Positions 1 through 9,681 of a stretch of 64,000 nt of DNA are shown piece by piece. The DNA comes from Neptunicella sp048268085. GTDB taxonomy: Bacteria > Pseudomonadota > Gammaproteobacteria > Enterobacterales > Alteromonadaceae. The stretch's first letter is position 1; each line of letters opens with the position of its first letter. Position numbers and translations under genes: made by a program. The notes under the pieces are model-generated. The model worked only from the letters and a program-made list of their open reading frames with translations. It had not been told where the DNA came from and searched no databases. The stretch spans positions 62,001-126,000 of the forward strand of contig NZ_JBLWWF010000003.1 in NCBI RefSeq assembly GCF_048268085.1, in the 5' to 3' direction.

Positions 1-118
1 CACCTCGCCAGATGCCGATAATGTAATCTGGTCTGAAACCGTCCTCATAGACGATAGATGCTAAACGAAACGCATCCTGTAGCAGTTGCTGTGAGGTTAT
101 AAAGTGTTTATCCGACAT
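1..118 (-). CDS. Phosphoribosyltransferase, N-terminal fragment (cut by window edge)
   Basis: Reading leftwards from the ATG at 116-118, the first 39 residues are visible and the gene runs off the window. The end of the fragment, around DYIIGIWRG, matches the start of the purine phosphoribosyltransferase fold, in which this strand leads into the phosphate-binding region. Family members transfer ribose phosphate from PRPP to hypoxanthine, xanthine or guanine in the cytoplasm. The PRPP-binding loop is outside the window, so the substrate cannot be called. It is divergent from the peptidase gene at 356, with 237 bases between them. Confidence 0.6.
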   Translation of the reverse strand, partial: MSDKHFITSQQLLQDAFRLASIVYEDGFRPDYIIGIWRG

Positions 119-355
119 GCTGACTCCAGCTAAAATTTAAAGACGCGAAGTATAATACACACCCTAAAGTTGTTCACTCAAACTTTGTTACATTCTGCTA
201 GTGGATCAATTTTGCCTCTAGGCCATCTTGATCGTAAACTCGGGCACTAGTGTGATATCAAGCTACTCATTTTTTGCTTTTCCAAGTGGAGCGGGTATAT
301 CCAACGCAGAGTCACACTCTGCTTATTTACATAACTATAAAACGATGGGAAGAAA

Positions 356-2419
356 ATGAATAAAATAACCCTAATTGCTTTTGCCGTTTCAACCACTTTG
401 GGATTGGCAGCCTGTAATCCAGCACAACCTCCTCAAACTTCCGCTGAAGCTCAAGCAACGGCTACAGCTAAGCAATCCGGTATTGATTTAAATGCTATTG
501 ATACCCAAGTCGGTCCACAAAATGACTTGTTCCGCTATGTTAACGGTAGCTGGTTAGCCAAAACGGAAATTCCCGCTGATAAATCCCGCTACAGCGTATT
601 CAATATCCTGTATGACAACAGTCAGGTGCAGCTGAAAGAGATTATTCAAGATGCTTCCGCCATGCAGAATGCAGAGGGGAGCAATAATCAGAAGTTAGGT
701 GATTTATATAACAGTTATATGAATGAAGAGCTGGCGGAAAAACTCGGCTATACACCCATTCAAAATGAAATAGATGCTATCGCTGCTATTGATGATGCCA
801 GCCAGTTTGCTGCCAAAATGGGTGAATTATCTGTCATTGGGGTTGATGCACCTTTTGGTTATTATGTCTCGCCCGATGCAAAAGACCCGGGGATTTATGC
901 GGCATATTTAGTGCAAAGTGGCCTGACTTTACCAGATAAAGATTATTACTTTAAAGACGAAGAAAAGTTCCAAAAATTCCGTGCCGCGATGGTGCAATAT
1001 GTACAAGACGTGTTGAGTGCGGTGGGTTACGACAATCCTGAACAAGCTGCCCAAAATATTATGGCGTTGGAAACCGCAATAGCAGACAAACATCTGAGTC
1101 GTGTAGAGCGTCGTGATGCAGAGAAAAATTACAATAAACGAAGTGTTGAAGAAGTCCGCGAATTGCTAAACGGCTTTGACTGGAATGCCTATGCACAAGC
1201 ATCTGGCATCGGTCAGGTCGATAAAATGGTGGTTCGTGAATACCCTTATTTTGAAGCAATTGGCGGAATATTAGCTAATACTGATTTGCAGACATTGAAA
1301 GATTATTTAACCTTCCGACTGGTGGATAACAACGCTCCACATTTAAGTAAGCAATTTGTTGATTTGAATTTCGATTTTTATTCAAAAACCTTACGTGGCG
1401 TACCTGAACAGCGTGAACGCTGGAAACGTGCAGTTGCTGCTACCAGTGGTGTGTTAGGTGAGGTGTTAGGTCAACAATATGTGAAACGTCACTTTAAACC
1501 AGAAGCCAAAGCGAAAATGGAAACTCTGGTGGGTAATCTGGTTAAAGCCTATGGTCAAAGTATCAAAGACATTGATTGGATGACCGATGAAACCAAGCAG
1601 GCTGCGCTGGAAAAACTATCCAAGTTTACACCTAAAATCGGCTATCCGGATAAATGGCGTGATTATTCTGCTTTGGAAATTAAAGCTGATGATTTAGTTG
1701 GTAATTATCAACGTTATTATCAATTTGAAACCGACTACAACAACAATCGTATTGGTCAGCCGGTCGACAAAGCCGATTGGGGCATGACACCACAAACTAT
1801 CAATGCTTACTACAGCCCAACCCGCAATGAAATTGTATTCCCAGCGGCTATATTACAACCGCCATTTTTCAATATGGATGCAGATGATGCGGTGAACTAC
1901 GGTGGCATTGGTGCCGTAATTGGTCATGAAATTGGTCATGGGTTTGATGATCAAGGCTCTAAATACGATGGTGATGGTAATTTACGTAGCTGGTGGACTG
2001 ATGAAGACCGTGCTGCGTTTGAGAAGTTAACGGCTAAGTTAGTGGATCAATACAATCAGTTTGCACCCTTGGAAGATCAGCATGTTAACGGTGAACTGAC
2101 TCTGGGCGAGAATATTGGAGACTTATCTGGTGTAACCATTGGCTATAAAGCTTATCAAATGTCGTTGGAAGGCAAAGAAGCACCAGTAATTGATGGTTTA
2201 ACCGGTGATCAACGCTTCTTTATGGGATACGCGCAAGTCTGGCGTGGTAAATCCCGTGATGATGCGTTACGGGCGCAATTATTAAGTGACCCACATTCAC
2301 CTGGTGAATTCCGCACTAATGGTATTGTGGTGCACTCTGATGCGTTCTATAAAGCCTTTGGTGTTAAAGAGGGAGATGCCATGTATGTGAAGCCGGAAGA
2401 TCGCGTACATATTTGGTAA
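356..2419 (+). CDS. M13 family zinc metallopeptidase (PepO/neprilysin-like), lipoprotein
   Basis: This 687-residue protein is a full-length M13 (neprilysin/PepO) endopeptidase. The N-terminus is a lipoprotein signal with lipobox LAAC at residues 17-20, so it is probably anchored in the outer membrane facing the periplasm. The zinc site is the HEIGH motif (His524, Glu525, His528), followed by the third ligand in ENIGD (Glu585, with Asp589), and the C-terminus carries the usual RAQLLSDPHSP-type segment. M13 enzymes cleave short peptides on the amino side of hydrophobic residues. The start is the ATG after an AAGAAA stretch. It forms a single-gene unit closed by a hairpin at 2443. Peptide turnover or nutrition is the likely role; the true substrate is unknown. 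Confidence 0.93.
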   Translation: MNKITLIAFAVSTTLGLAACNPAQPPQTSAEAQATATAKQSGIDLNAIDTQVGPQNDLFRYVNGSWLAKTEIPADKSRYSVFNILYDNSQVQLKEIIQDASAMQNAEGSNNQKLGDLYNSYMNEELAEKLGYTPIQNEIDAIAAIDDASQFAAKMGELSVIGVDAPFGYYVSPDAKDPGIYAAYLVQSGLTLPDKDYYFKDEEKFQKFRAAMVQYVQDVLSAVGYDNPEQAAQNIMALETAIADKHLSRVERRDAEKNYNKRSVEEVRELLNGFDWNAYAQASGIGQVDKMVVREYPYFEAIGGILANTDLQTLKDYLTFRLVDNNAPHLSKQFVDLNFDFYSKTLRGVPEQRERWKRAVAATSGVLGEVLGQQYVKRHFKPEAKAKMETLVGNLVKAYGQSIKDIDWMTDETKQAALEKLSKFTPKIGYPDKWRDYSALEIKADDLVGNYQRYYQFETDYNNNRIGQPVDKADWGMTPQTINAYYSPTRNEIVFPAAILQPPFFNMDADDAVNYGGIGAVIGHEIGHGFDDQGSKYDGDGNLRSWWTDEDRAAFEKLTAKLVDQYNQFAPLEDQHVNGELTLGENIGDLSGVTIGYKAYQMSLEGKEAPVIDGLTGDQRFFMGYAQVWRGKSRDDALRAQLLSDPHSPGEFRTNGIVVHSDAFYKAFGVKEGDAMYVKPEDRVHIW

Positions 2420-2442
2420 TTGTCATATTTTGTAACCAAGAC

Positions 2443-2464
2443 AAAGGCCGCTGTTGCGGCCTTT
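2443..2464 (+). terminator. Hairpin terminator after the M13 peptidase gene
   Basis: A perfect 9-bp stem (AAAGGCCGC with GCGGCCTTT) closes a 4-base loop, 23 bases after the stop codon. The T-tract is short, only the TTT that ends the stem. Confidence 0.7.
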
Positions 2465-2533
2465 ATGCTACAATGCCTCGTGATATTAGTTATCTAAACA
2501 AATATTAGAATTAGCAACGCACAGAGTTATTGA

Positions 2534-2929
2534 TTGAAAACAGCAAGCTATTTATTCATGTTGATCTTGATGATGAGTGGGGTATTTACCTCGGCTCAGG
2601 CTGTGGTGATGCCGCTAAAAATGCTGGATATGCATCCTATCAGTCAGTCATTCCATACGCAGCACATGAAGATGACCCCAATGGATAGTGCAGCAAATAT
2701 GGCTATGCACAATGATAATGACTGTTGTGATACTGTGCCGCCACCCTGCTGTCAGTCTGATGATGGTTGTAGTGCGGAGCCTTGTTATTGTGCCGCTGTT
2801 GCCACATTGGCAATCAGTAGCATGCCTATATTTATTGATACTCCCCCTCATTCATTAGCATTGTTTGATAACAGTGTTGGCCACATTTCTCTACCCCCAA
2901 CCTCGGTATATCGCCCTCCAATAATCTGA
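2534..2929 (+). CDS. Small exported Met/His/Cys-rich protein ahead of the Cu/Ag efflux genes
   Basis: This 131-residue protein starts with a hydrophobic signal-like segment (residues 5-24). It then has a stretch rich in Met and His (around MLDMHP, HMKM, MAMHND) and a Cys cluster (DCCD, PPPCCQ, then CSAEPCYC). Such composition suggests soft-metal binding, and small proteins of this kind (DUF2946/CopL-like) often precede heavy-metal RND operons. I cannot assign it firmly to a named family. The start used is TTG at 2534; an ATG at 2558 is possible but would shorten the signal peptide. The efflux adaptor starts 59 bases downstream, so co-transcription is plausible. Role inferred: periplasmic copper or silver binding, or sensing. 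Confidence 0.6.
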   Translation: MKTASYLFMLILMMSGVFTSAQAVVMPLKMLDMHPISQSFHTQHMKMTPMDSAANMAMHNDNDCCDTVPPPCCQSDDGCSAEPCYCAAVATLAISSMPIFIDTPPHSLALFDNSVGHISLPPTSVYRPPII

Positions 2930-2988
2930 TTAATAAACAAACTTAAGTTAATTTTTTTAGATCAGAATTTATTATTTTTGAGGTGTGT

Positions 2989-4212
2989 ATGCGCATTTTG
3001 TTGTATGTGTTGTTGAGTATTTTAACCAGTCCAGCTTGGAGCCAGGCTTCATCGTCGGATCCTAGCCAATCTAATCCGCTAGGCTCTGCCAGTGTCACCC
3101 GCTATGTCTGTCCCATGCATAGCCATATTATTAAAGATCACCCCGGCAAATGCCCGATTTGTGGTATGACACTGGAGGCACATCAAATGCCAATGGCTGC
3201 TTCTGCTTCAGTGGCACAAGTAACTATCAGTCCGTCAACTCGTCATGCCATGAATATTGTCACTAAAGCGGTGCAGCGTAGTGATATGTGGAGACAGATT
3301 AAAACGCTGGGTCAAGTGGATTTTGATCAGGCACAGATTAGCCATGTGCATCCACGTTTGTCGGGCTGGATTGAAACCTTAAATGTGGACACTGAAGGAC
3401 AAACTATTCAACAAGGTCAACTGTTGTATACCCTTTACTCACCGGATTTAGTCGTGGCACAAGATGACTTTATTCAAGCCCTAAATAATCTTGAAGATAG
3501 TAAAAATCAATACTTATTAACCCAAGCACGTAAACGGTTATCGTTACTGGGGGTCGAAGATGATTTTATTCAACAACTGGAACAGCAACGGCAATCCCGC
3601 TATACGGTTCCCTTTTATGCGCAGCAATCCGGTATTGTTACCGCTCTGAATGTGCGTAAAGGTATGTATGTTCAGCCCCAACAAGAAATACTCGCTATTG
3701 CCGATCTTACCCGTTTGTGGGTGTTAGCCGATGTGTTTGAGAATCAGTTTGATTGGTTAAAAATCGGTAAACCTGCCGAAATTCATCTGCCCAGTATCGG
3801 TGTGCATGATGCTAAAGCCAGTATTGCCTATATATATCCGCAACTGGATCCGGTGACACGCAGTATTAAGGTGCGTATGGATCTGGACAATCCGACGAAG
3901 CGGATTAAACCGGGTATGACCGCTGATGTGGTGATTTATGGTGGACCGAAGTCTGCGGTACTCAATATTCCCCTGCAAGCGGTGATTAATAGTGAGAAAG
4001 GCAGTCGGGTAATAGTACAAAACTCGCAGCAGCAATTTGAAGTGCGTCAGATTGAAACTGGTATGCAAAGTGGAGACCGTGTTGAAGTACTGTCAGGCGT
4101 GCAAGAAGGGGAAGTGTTAGTGGTCTCCGGTCAGTTTTTGATTGATTCCGAGGCTAGTTTGAATGCCAGTTTTGAGCGTATGAACCCTCATGCCAACATG
4201 CAACACCATTAA
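2989..4212 (+). CDS. cusB: CusB-type RND efflux periplasmic adaptor with heavy-metal-binding domain
   Basis: This 407-residue membrane fusion protein links an inner-membrane RND pump to an outer-membrane channel. After a signal peptide (about residues 1-20) comes a short heavy-metal-binding domain with the pattern YVCPMH...KCPICGM (about residues 36-60). It is followed by the hairpin/lipoyl part (GWIETLNVDTEGQ and IVTALNVRKG) and beta-barrel segments typical of CusB/HlyD proteins. The CPMH/CPICGM domain is characteristic of Cu/Ag systems. I chose the ATG at 2989, 5 bases after GAGG; an upstream in-frame GTG at 2983 would overlap that ribosome site. The stop codon is followed at once by the pump gene's AAGGAG. 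It acts with the next gene; no outer-membrane partner is encoded nearby. Confidence 0.9.
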   Translation: MRILLYVLLSILTSPAWSQASSSDPSQSNPLGSASVTRYVCPMHSHIIKDHPGKCPICGMTLEAHQMPMAASASVAQVTISPSTRHAMNIVTKAVQRSDMWRQIKTLGQVDFDQAQISHVHPRLSGWIETLNVDTEGQTIQQGQLLYTLYSPDLVVAQDDFIQALNNLEDSKNQYLLTQARKRLSLLGVEDDFIQQLEQQRQSRYTVPFYAQQSGIVTALNVRKGMYVQPQQEILAIADLTRLWVLADVFENQFDWLKIGKPAEIHLPSIGVHDAKASIAYIYPQLDPVTRSIKVRMDLDNPTKRIKPGMTADVVIYGGPKSAVLNIPLQAVINSEKGSRVIVQNSQQQFEVRQIETGMQSGDRVEVLSGVQEGEVLVVSGQFLIDSEASLNASFERMNPHANMQHH

Positions 4213-4222
4213 GGAGTAAGTG

Positions 4223-7200
4223 ATGTTAAAACAACTTATTGCCTTATCGGTTAAACACCGTGCTTTGGTTATTATTGCCACTTTTATGCTGGTTTTGACC
4301 GGCTTTCATGCTATCCGACAGATTAATGTTGATGCAATTCCGGATTTATCTGATGTGCAAGTGATTGTTAAAACCAGCTATGCCGGTCAGAGTCCGGAAC
4401 TGGTGGAACAGCAAATCACTTACCCCTTGTCGAATATACTGATGGCGGTACCGGGAGCCAAAACGGTAAGAGGTTATTCCTTTTTTGGTGACTCCTATAT
4501 TTATGTAATTTTCGATGAAGGTACCGATATTTACTGGGCTCGCTCGCGGGTATTGGAATATCTGACTCAGGCCAGACAACAGCTGCCTGATGGCGTTGAG
4601 CCCACTTTGGGTCCCGATGCTTCTGGCGTGGGATGGGTGTATCAATATGCGCTCAAAGATGAAACGGGTCAGCATAGCTTGGCCGATCTAAAATCTTTAC
4701 AGGACTGGTTTTTAAAACAGGAATTGCAATCCGTTGCAGGAGTGGCTGAAATTGCCACGGTTGGTGGTATGACGCGCACTTACCAAATCGAAATCGATCC
4801 GCTTAAATTAGCCGCTTATCACCTTGATACCGAGCAGGTACGTCAAGCGATATTGGCGAATAATGGTGAGACTGGGGGCTCGGTGATTGAATTGGCCGAA
4901 AGCGAATTTATGCTGCGGGCCAGAGGCTACTTACACACCGTAGACGATTTTGCCAATGTCCCCTTGGGAGTACGTAATCAGGCTAATGTTCCGGTAACAC
5001 TTCGCGATATTGCCAGTATTCATTTAGGTCCGCAATTACGCCGAGGTATCGCTGATTTAGATGGGCGAGGAGAAGTGGTCGGTGGCATTGTGGTAATGCG
5101 CAGTGGTGAAAATGCTCGCGATGTCATCGCAAGAGTTAAAAGTAAGATAGAACAGTTAAAACCGGGTTTACCAAAGGGTGTGGAAATTATTCCGGTATAT
5201 GATCGAGCTGATTTTATTCAGCGTTCGGTGGACAATTTGTTAGATAAGTTACTGGATGAAATGCTTCTGGTGGCATTAGTGCTGATTTTATTCCTGTTAC
5301 ATTTCCGTTCGGCCTTAGTGGCGTTGGTGATTCTACCTTTATCGTTATTATTCTCGGTAATATTAATGAACTTAGTTGGTATTACGGCCAATATTATGAG
5401 TTTGGGCGGTATTGCGATTGCCATCGGGGCACTGGTGGATGCGGCTATTGTGATGGTTGAAAATGTGCATAAGCACCGAGAGGAGTTTAGCGATACTCAG
5501 CAACGTCAGCCTAATCGTAGCGAGCACTGGCAACTGGTCATTAATGCATCTCAACAAGTTGGGCCATCTCTTTTTTGGTCATTGGTGATTATTACCGTCA
5601 GTTTTTTCCCCATTTTTGTACTAGAAGGACAAGAAGGGCGCTTATTTACTCCCTTAGCTTTGACTAAATCTTTTGCTATGGCCGGTTCGGCCTTGTTAGC
5701 AGTGACGTTAATTCCAGTCTTAATGGGTTTTTGGGTCAAAGGCCGCATTATCCCCGAGCGGCGTAATCCATTATCCCGTTTATTAGTATGGTTGTATTTA
5801 CCGGTATTAAATGCGGCACTGCGCTTTCCTAAAGTGACTTTGTTGGTGGGGATAATGCTGATGCTAAGTGCACTTTATCCACTTAACCGCACAGGATATG
5901 AATTTATGCCGCAAATTGATGAAGGCACCTTGCTGTATATGCCAACGACCTTGCCCGGAATTAGTGCCGGTAAAGCTGCGCAAATATTGCAACAAACGGA
6001 TCAATTGATTAAATCGGTGCCTGAAGTTCACAGTGTATTTGGTAAAGTGGGACGCGCCGAAACAGCTACTGACCCGGCACCGTTAACCATGCTGGAAACC
6101 ACCATTCAGTTAAAGCCTAAACACGAGTGGCGGGTAGGGATGACACTGGATAAATTAACGGACGAGTTACAACACAAGATCCAATTTCCGGGCTTGAGCA
6201 ATGCATGGGTACAACCGATTAAAACCCGCATTGATATGTTATCTACCGGAATTAAAACCCCGCTGGGGATTAAAATCAGTGGTGATGATGTTAAACAAAT
6301 TGAACATATCGCCACGCAGGTAGAACGTATGCTGAAAACTCTGCCTAATACCCGATCGGTATTTGCCCAGCGAACGGCCGCCGGTCATTACATTGATATT
6401 CAGCCAGATAGGCAAGCTTTAGGTGAATATGGTTTAACCATGGATAAGTTACATGATCTGGTGCGTTTTGCGATTGGCGGAGCACAAATTGACCAAGTGG
6501 TAAGTGGTAATGAACGCTATCCGATTAATTTGCGATTTCCTCGCCATTACCGGGACAATTTGCAAGCCTTGCGCGATTTACCGGTAAGTACCCCTGGTGG
6601 ACTGTATATTCCGTTAAGTCAATTAGCCAAAATCAGTTTTCAGCAGGGGCCGGCAATGCTAAAAAGTGAGAATGCTCGGCGGGTAGGCTGGATATTTATT
6701 GATATTCAGAATGTTTCTGTGGGTGAATATTTGCAACAGGCACAGTCTTTACTTGCCCAACAGATTGAACTTCCGGCTCGTTATTCACTGAGCTGGTCCG
6801 GGCAGTATGAATCGATGCAACGAGTGGCTAACCAATTACAGCAAGTGGTGCCAATGACGCTATTGATTGTGTTGATTCTGCTAACGATCACCTTACGTAG
6901 CTGGCAACAGAGTATGATAGTGATGTTCACTTTACCCATAGGCTTAGCGGGGAGTTTATGGTTAATCTGGGGGTTAGGATTAAACCTGTCCGTTGCGGCT
7001 GCGGTGGGGATGATTGCATTAGCCGGTGTGGCAGCTGAGTTTGGGGTGGTGATGTATTTATATTTGAATCAAGCTTGGCAACAGCAATCACAAAAATCAG
7101 CTGAAACTTTACTTAATGCCGTGCGTGATGGCGCTGTTCAGCGGGTTCGCCCCAAAGCCATGACAGTACTAACGATTTTAATCAGCTTAATACCCATAAT

Positions 7201-7342
7201 GTATAATCAGGGCACCGGTCATGAGGTAATGCAGCCCATAGCTGCGCCTTTAATCGGCGGTATGATTGTTGCTCCGTTGGTGTCATTATTGATTATTCCG
7301 GTGGCATTTATGTGGCTGGAAAAGCGAAAATTAGCGATTTAA
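4223..7342 (+). CDS. cusA: CusA-type heavy-metal RND efflux pump (Cu/Ag class)
   Basis: This 1039-residue inner-membrane proton-driven exporter has the two-repeat RND architecture of 12 transmembrane segments and two large periplasmic loops. The TM4 signature reads GALVDAAIVMVEN, and the DAAIVM form is that of the monovalent-cation (Cu+/Ag+) HME subclass rather than the Zn/Co/Cd class. The periplasmic segment around RIDMLSTGIKTP also matches CusA and carries one of the methionines of its metal pathway. The start is the ATG at 4223, 6 bases after AAGGAG; a GTG just before it is less well placed. It forms an operon with the adaptor upstream (10-base gap). Because no CusC-like gene is present, it probably uses a TolC-type channel encoded elsewhere. 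Confidence 0.93.
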   Translation: MLKQLIALSVKHRALVIIATFMLVLTGFHAIRQINVDAIPDLSDVQVIVKTSYAGQSPELVEQQITYPLSNILMAVPGAKTVRGYSFFGDSYIYVIFDEGTDIYWARSRVLEYLTQARQQLPDGVEPTLGPDASGVGWVYQYALKDETGQHSLADLKSLQDWFLKQELQSVAGVAEIATVGGMTRTYQIEIDPLKLAAYHLDTEQVRQAILANNGETGGSVIELAESEFMLRARGYLHTVDDFANVPLGVRNQANVPVTLRDIASIHLGPQLRRGIADLDGRGEVVGGIVVMRSGENARDVIARVKSKIEQLKPGLPKGVEIIPVYDRADFIQRSVDNLLDKLLDEMLLVALVLILFLLHFRSALVALVILPLSLLFSVILMNLVGITANIMSLGGIAIAIGALVDAAIVMVENVHKHREEFSDTQQRQPNRSEHWQLVINASQQVGPSLFWSLVIITVSFFPIFVLEGQEGRLFTPLALTKSFAMAGSALLAVTLIPVLMGFWVKGRIIPERRNPLSRLLVWLYLPVLNAALRFPKVTLLVGIMLMLSALYPLNRTGYEFMPQIDEGTLLYMPTTLPGISAGKAAQILQQTDQLIKSVPEVHSVFGKVGRAETATDPAPLTMLETTIQLKPKHEWRVGMTLDKLTDELQHKIQFPGLSNAWVQPIKTRIDMLSTGIKTPLGIKISGDDVKQIEHIATQVERMLKTLPNTRSVFAQRTAAGHYIDIQPDRQALGEYGLTMDKLHDLVRFAIGGAQIDQVVSGNERYPINLRFPRHYRDNLQALRDLPVSTPGGLYIPLSQLAKISFQQGPAMLKSENARRVGWIFIDIQNVSVGEYLQQAQSLLAQQIELPARYSLSWSGQYESMQRVANQLQQVVPMTLLIVLILLTITLRSWQQSMIVMFTLPIGLAGSLWLIWGLGLNLSVAAAVGMIALAGVAAEFGVVMYLYLNQAWQQQSQKSAETLLNAVRDGAVQRVRPKAMTVLTILISLIPIMYNQGTGHEVMQPIAAPLIGGMIVAPLVSLLIIPVAFMWLEKRKLAI

Positions 7343-7367
7343 ATCCGCATAGGTATAAAATAGCCGG

Positions 7368-7613
7368 ATGCAACAGTTAGAGATATTCGAAATTCAAAGC
7401 CCTTGTGTTGGTGTCTGCCAGTCAGACACCAACGGCAATTGTCTTGGCTGTTATCGCACTCGTGATGAACGTCTCTACTGGATAAAGCTTGAACCCGATG
7501 TCAAACGTAAAATTATTAAGGCTTGTGCTGGACGTAAACGTCGGGCCGAGATGGCAAAAAGAAAGAAAACCGAACCGGAACAAGTTAACCCGCAGCGATC
7601 GTTGTGGGACTAG
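7368..7613 (+). CDS. DUF1289 family small Cys-rich protein
   Basis: This 81-residue protein carries the DUF1289 pattern: SPCVGVCQ, then NGNCLGCYRT, then a tryptophan (RLYWI). The four spaced cysteines suggest metal or Fe-S binding, but the function of the family is not established. It begins 25 bases after the pump gene, so it may be read through from it, although DUF1289 genes are not usually part of metal efflux. The C-terminus is basic (KRRAEMAKRKK). Its last 29 bases overlap the end of the convergent lipoprotein gene on the other strand. Confidence 0.85.
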   Translation: MQQLEIFEIQSPCVGVCQSDTNGNCLGCYRTRDERLYWIKLEPDVKRKIIKACAGRKRRAEMAKRKKTEPEQVNPQRSLWD

Positions 7614-8307
7614 CTTGCTGTTTTAGGGTTTTCAAATCATCTCGTAAATTAGTTAACCATTGTTTAAATGCTCTGCGCCACGCGGCTTTTTGATTTTGCT
7701 GGCTATTGGTGGAGCCCATCGCGGCTTCGGTTGAAAATGACCTTGCCGCAATGCCCAAATTCAAATTGACGGCATCTTCTATTACGGCAACCAACTCCCC
7801 GGTTTTTGAGTTGGCCAGTACGACTTGTATATACGCCTCACCAAATGAATTGACATATCGATCCATGCTGGTGGGGTTGTCCCATGCGCCATCCTTGGTG
7901 ACTAAAGGATTGTAACGCATTAAACGGAATTCTACTGCCAGTACATCGTCGCCACCGGTTTGGGTATATTCAAATGCCTTACCATTGCCAAAAATAAAGT
8001 GGGATAATTCATCAAACTGATCGGCAATTTCGAAAATATCCGCTGCCTTAGCCTTTTGCCAACTACGGTTTATTTGTTCATCGCTGGTAGGAGGAACGAT
8101 GAGCCTTTCCACATTCATATTAAACAAAATTAGCTTGTTGTACTGCTTAAATTCATCCCTCGAGTGCACGACAAATCGATCAAAATGGGTGTTGTGGAGT
8201 TGATACAACGGCTTTTCAGTTGCAGTATCAGGAATAATGGATTGCTCAATGGTGTTGGCGCAGCCAGTCAATAATATCGCGATAATAGGTAGCGTGAATT
8301 TCATCAT
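7585..8307 (-). CDS. DUF3313-like lipoprotein
   Basis: This 240-residue protein has a lipoprotein signal ending LLTGC. The mature part resembles DUF3313-type lipoproteins (YNKLILFNMNVERL, then FRLMRYNP and a GEAYIQVVLANSKTGE segment), which have no known function. I place the start at the ATG at 8305-8307, immediately after the stop codon of the esterase gene (stop at 8309-8311). That spacing suggests translational coupling between the two. Longer in-frame starts inside the esterase gene would bury the signal peptide. Location predicted: outer-membrane inner leaflet. Family placement is from recall of the pattern and is moderate; the lipoprotein call is stronger. Confidence 0.7.
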   Translation of the reverse strand: MMKFTLPIIAILLTGCANTIEQSIIPDTATEKPLYQLHNTHFDRFVVHSRDEFKQYNKLILFNMNVERLIVPPTSDEQINRSWQKAKAADIFEIADQFDELSHFIFGNGKAFEYTQTGGDDVLAVEFRLMRYNPLVTKDGAWDNPTSMDRYVNSFGEAYIQVVLANSKTGELVAVIEDAVNLNLGIAARSFSTEAAMGSTNSQQNQKAAWRRAFKQWLTNLRDDLKTLKQQASPTTIAAG

Positions 8308-8308
8308 G

Positions 8309-9382
8309 TTATTGCTTGTCAAAATGTTGTGATTGACCATAAGTAAGTAGCTCCACTCCAGTAATGTCGTTGTTAGTATTGACGTCAAAATGGAGTTTTA
8401 CGAATTCACCACGATGATAAAAATTGAGTGTGTCCGCTGCCGAAAGAGTTAATTTATTTTGATCTAGATGTAACTGTAGCTTGTTGCTTTGAATAGTGAA
8501 TTTAATCACTTGGTTATGTTGATGAGATTGGTATTGGCCGATATATCGCGATAGCTGCTGATGAGTTAAGTCTATATCCGCAGGCTGAAACACATATTGT
8601 AACCCGCGAGTATTACCTTCTGCTTTAACCCCGGAATGTCCGGCCCCCATCACGGTGTGGCTCCGCCATTGTAATCCGGTATAGTGTTTTTGCTGTAAAA
8701 ACTCAGCAAATTGCATAACGGGTTGGTACAGGCCTTCTAATTCACTAACCGGCATAAATAACTTGGCTTGTTGGGTGAGCTTTTTCTCAAAGTTTTTTGT
8801 ATAGGTGTATAAAACATTGTTATCCCAATTTACCGCTGGACTGGACGGAATATAGTTAGCGAATAAATTAGGCTGATTAAATAAGGTATACAAAGTAAAC
8901 AGCCCGCCTAATGAGCTACCCATTAGTGTACGCTGCTCAGTTGTACGATAGTGTTTGTCTACGAATGGGATAAGCTCTTGTTGAATAAAGTTTAGAAACT
9001 TTTCGGCTCCACCGGAACTACCATCCTGATCGACATCGCTGGGGGTAAAGTCTCGCCGCCGCAGTTGATCGGGATTGGGATTTTTACCACCCCAAGTAAT
9101 ACCGATTATGATCAAACCGGGTACGAAACCATCATAGTATTGTTCACCGTAAATACTGCTGATTAAAGGAAAATCCCATTGAGCATCGAGCAGATAAAGT
9201 ACTGGATAATGTTCCTTGCCTTGAGCGTATCCGGCTGGCAGATTGACCAATAGCTGATAATCTTGCTGCACAATGTCTGAATAGATTGGCTTGGTTTCTG
9301 TTCCCGGAATTGAGACAGGCTCTGCATTAACGACAAGGCCATACAGGAGTGAGGCGAGCAGAATGATTAATTTATTTTTCAT
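8309..9382 (-). CDS. Secreted alpha/beta-hydrolase, esterase D / enterochelin-esterase-like
   Basis: This 357-residue protein starts with a clear signal peptide (KNKLIILLASLLYGLVVNA). It continues with an esterase-D/IroE-like fold: YPVLYLLDAQWDF, the nucleophile elbow GSSLGG (Ser in the second position after Gly) and a likely catalytic His in GAGHSG. Members hydrolyse esters such as S-formylglutathione, ferric enterobactin or acyl esters, and a periplasmic location favours the siderophore/ester group. A C-terminal stretch after about residue 280 (beta-rich) is an extra domain. The start is the ATG at 9382; longer alternatives lack a signal. It is cotranscribed with the lipoprotein gene that follows directly. 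The real substrate cannot be told from sequence. Confidence 0.8.
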   Translation of the reverse strand: MKNKLIILLASLLYGLVVNAEPVSIPGTETKPIYSDIVQQDYQLLVNLPAGYAQGKEHYPVLYLLDAQWDFPLISSIYGEQYYDGFVPGLIIIGITWGGKNPNPDQLRRRDFTPSDVDQDGSSGGAEKFLNFIQQELIPFVDKHYRTTEQRTLMGSSLGGLFTLYTLFNQPNLFANYIPSSPAVNWDNNVLYTYTKNFEKKLTQQAKLFMPVSELEGLYQPVMQFAEFLQQKHYTGLQWRSHTVMGAGHSGVKAEGNTRGLQYVFQPADIDLTHQQLSRYIGQYQSHQHNQVIKFTIQSNKLQLHLDQNKLTLSAADTLNFYHRGEFVKLHFDVNTNNDITGVELLTYGQSQHFDKQ

Positions 9383-9681
9383 TGGTATATACCATTGAAG
9401 CGATAGTGGCAACGCACTATAAGGCCGTTGGATTTTTATCCAGCCTAGCAAATAAATTTATGACAAAACAAAGGTTTCGCGACTAATAATTAAATAAAGT
9501 AAGCCGATAGAAAATTTGAACAATAATAATTTCGATTATAATAGTTGGCAAAAGTTTAGCGATTGCTCTGGATGTCGATTGAGTAGAATATATCCATATT
9601 TATTACTAGGTAATTGAGTTAAAACTCGTCTATTCTCAAAGAGTTGAAATGATTGATTCAATAGTTGGAAAGGACTGACTA

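Noticed and set aside
4346..4675. 109-codon minus-strand frame within the RND pump gene
   Set aside because: Shadow of cusA; no independent evidence.
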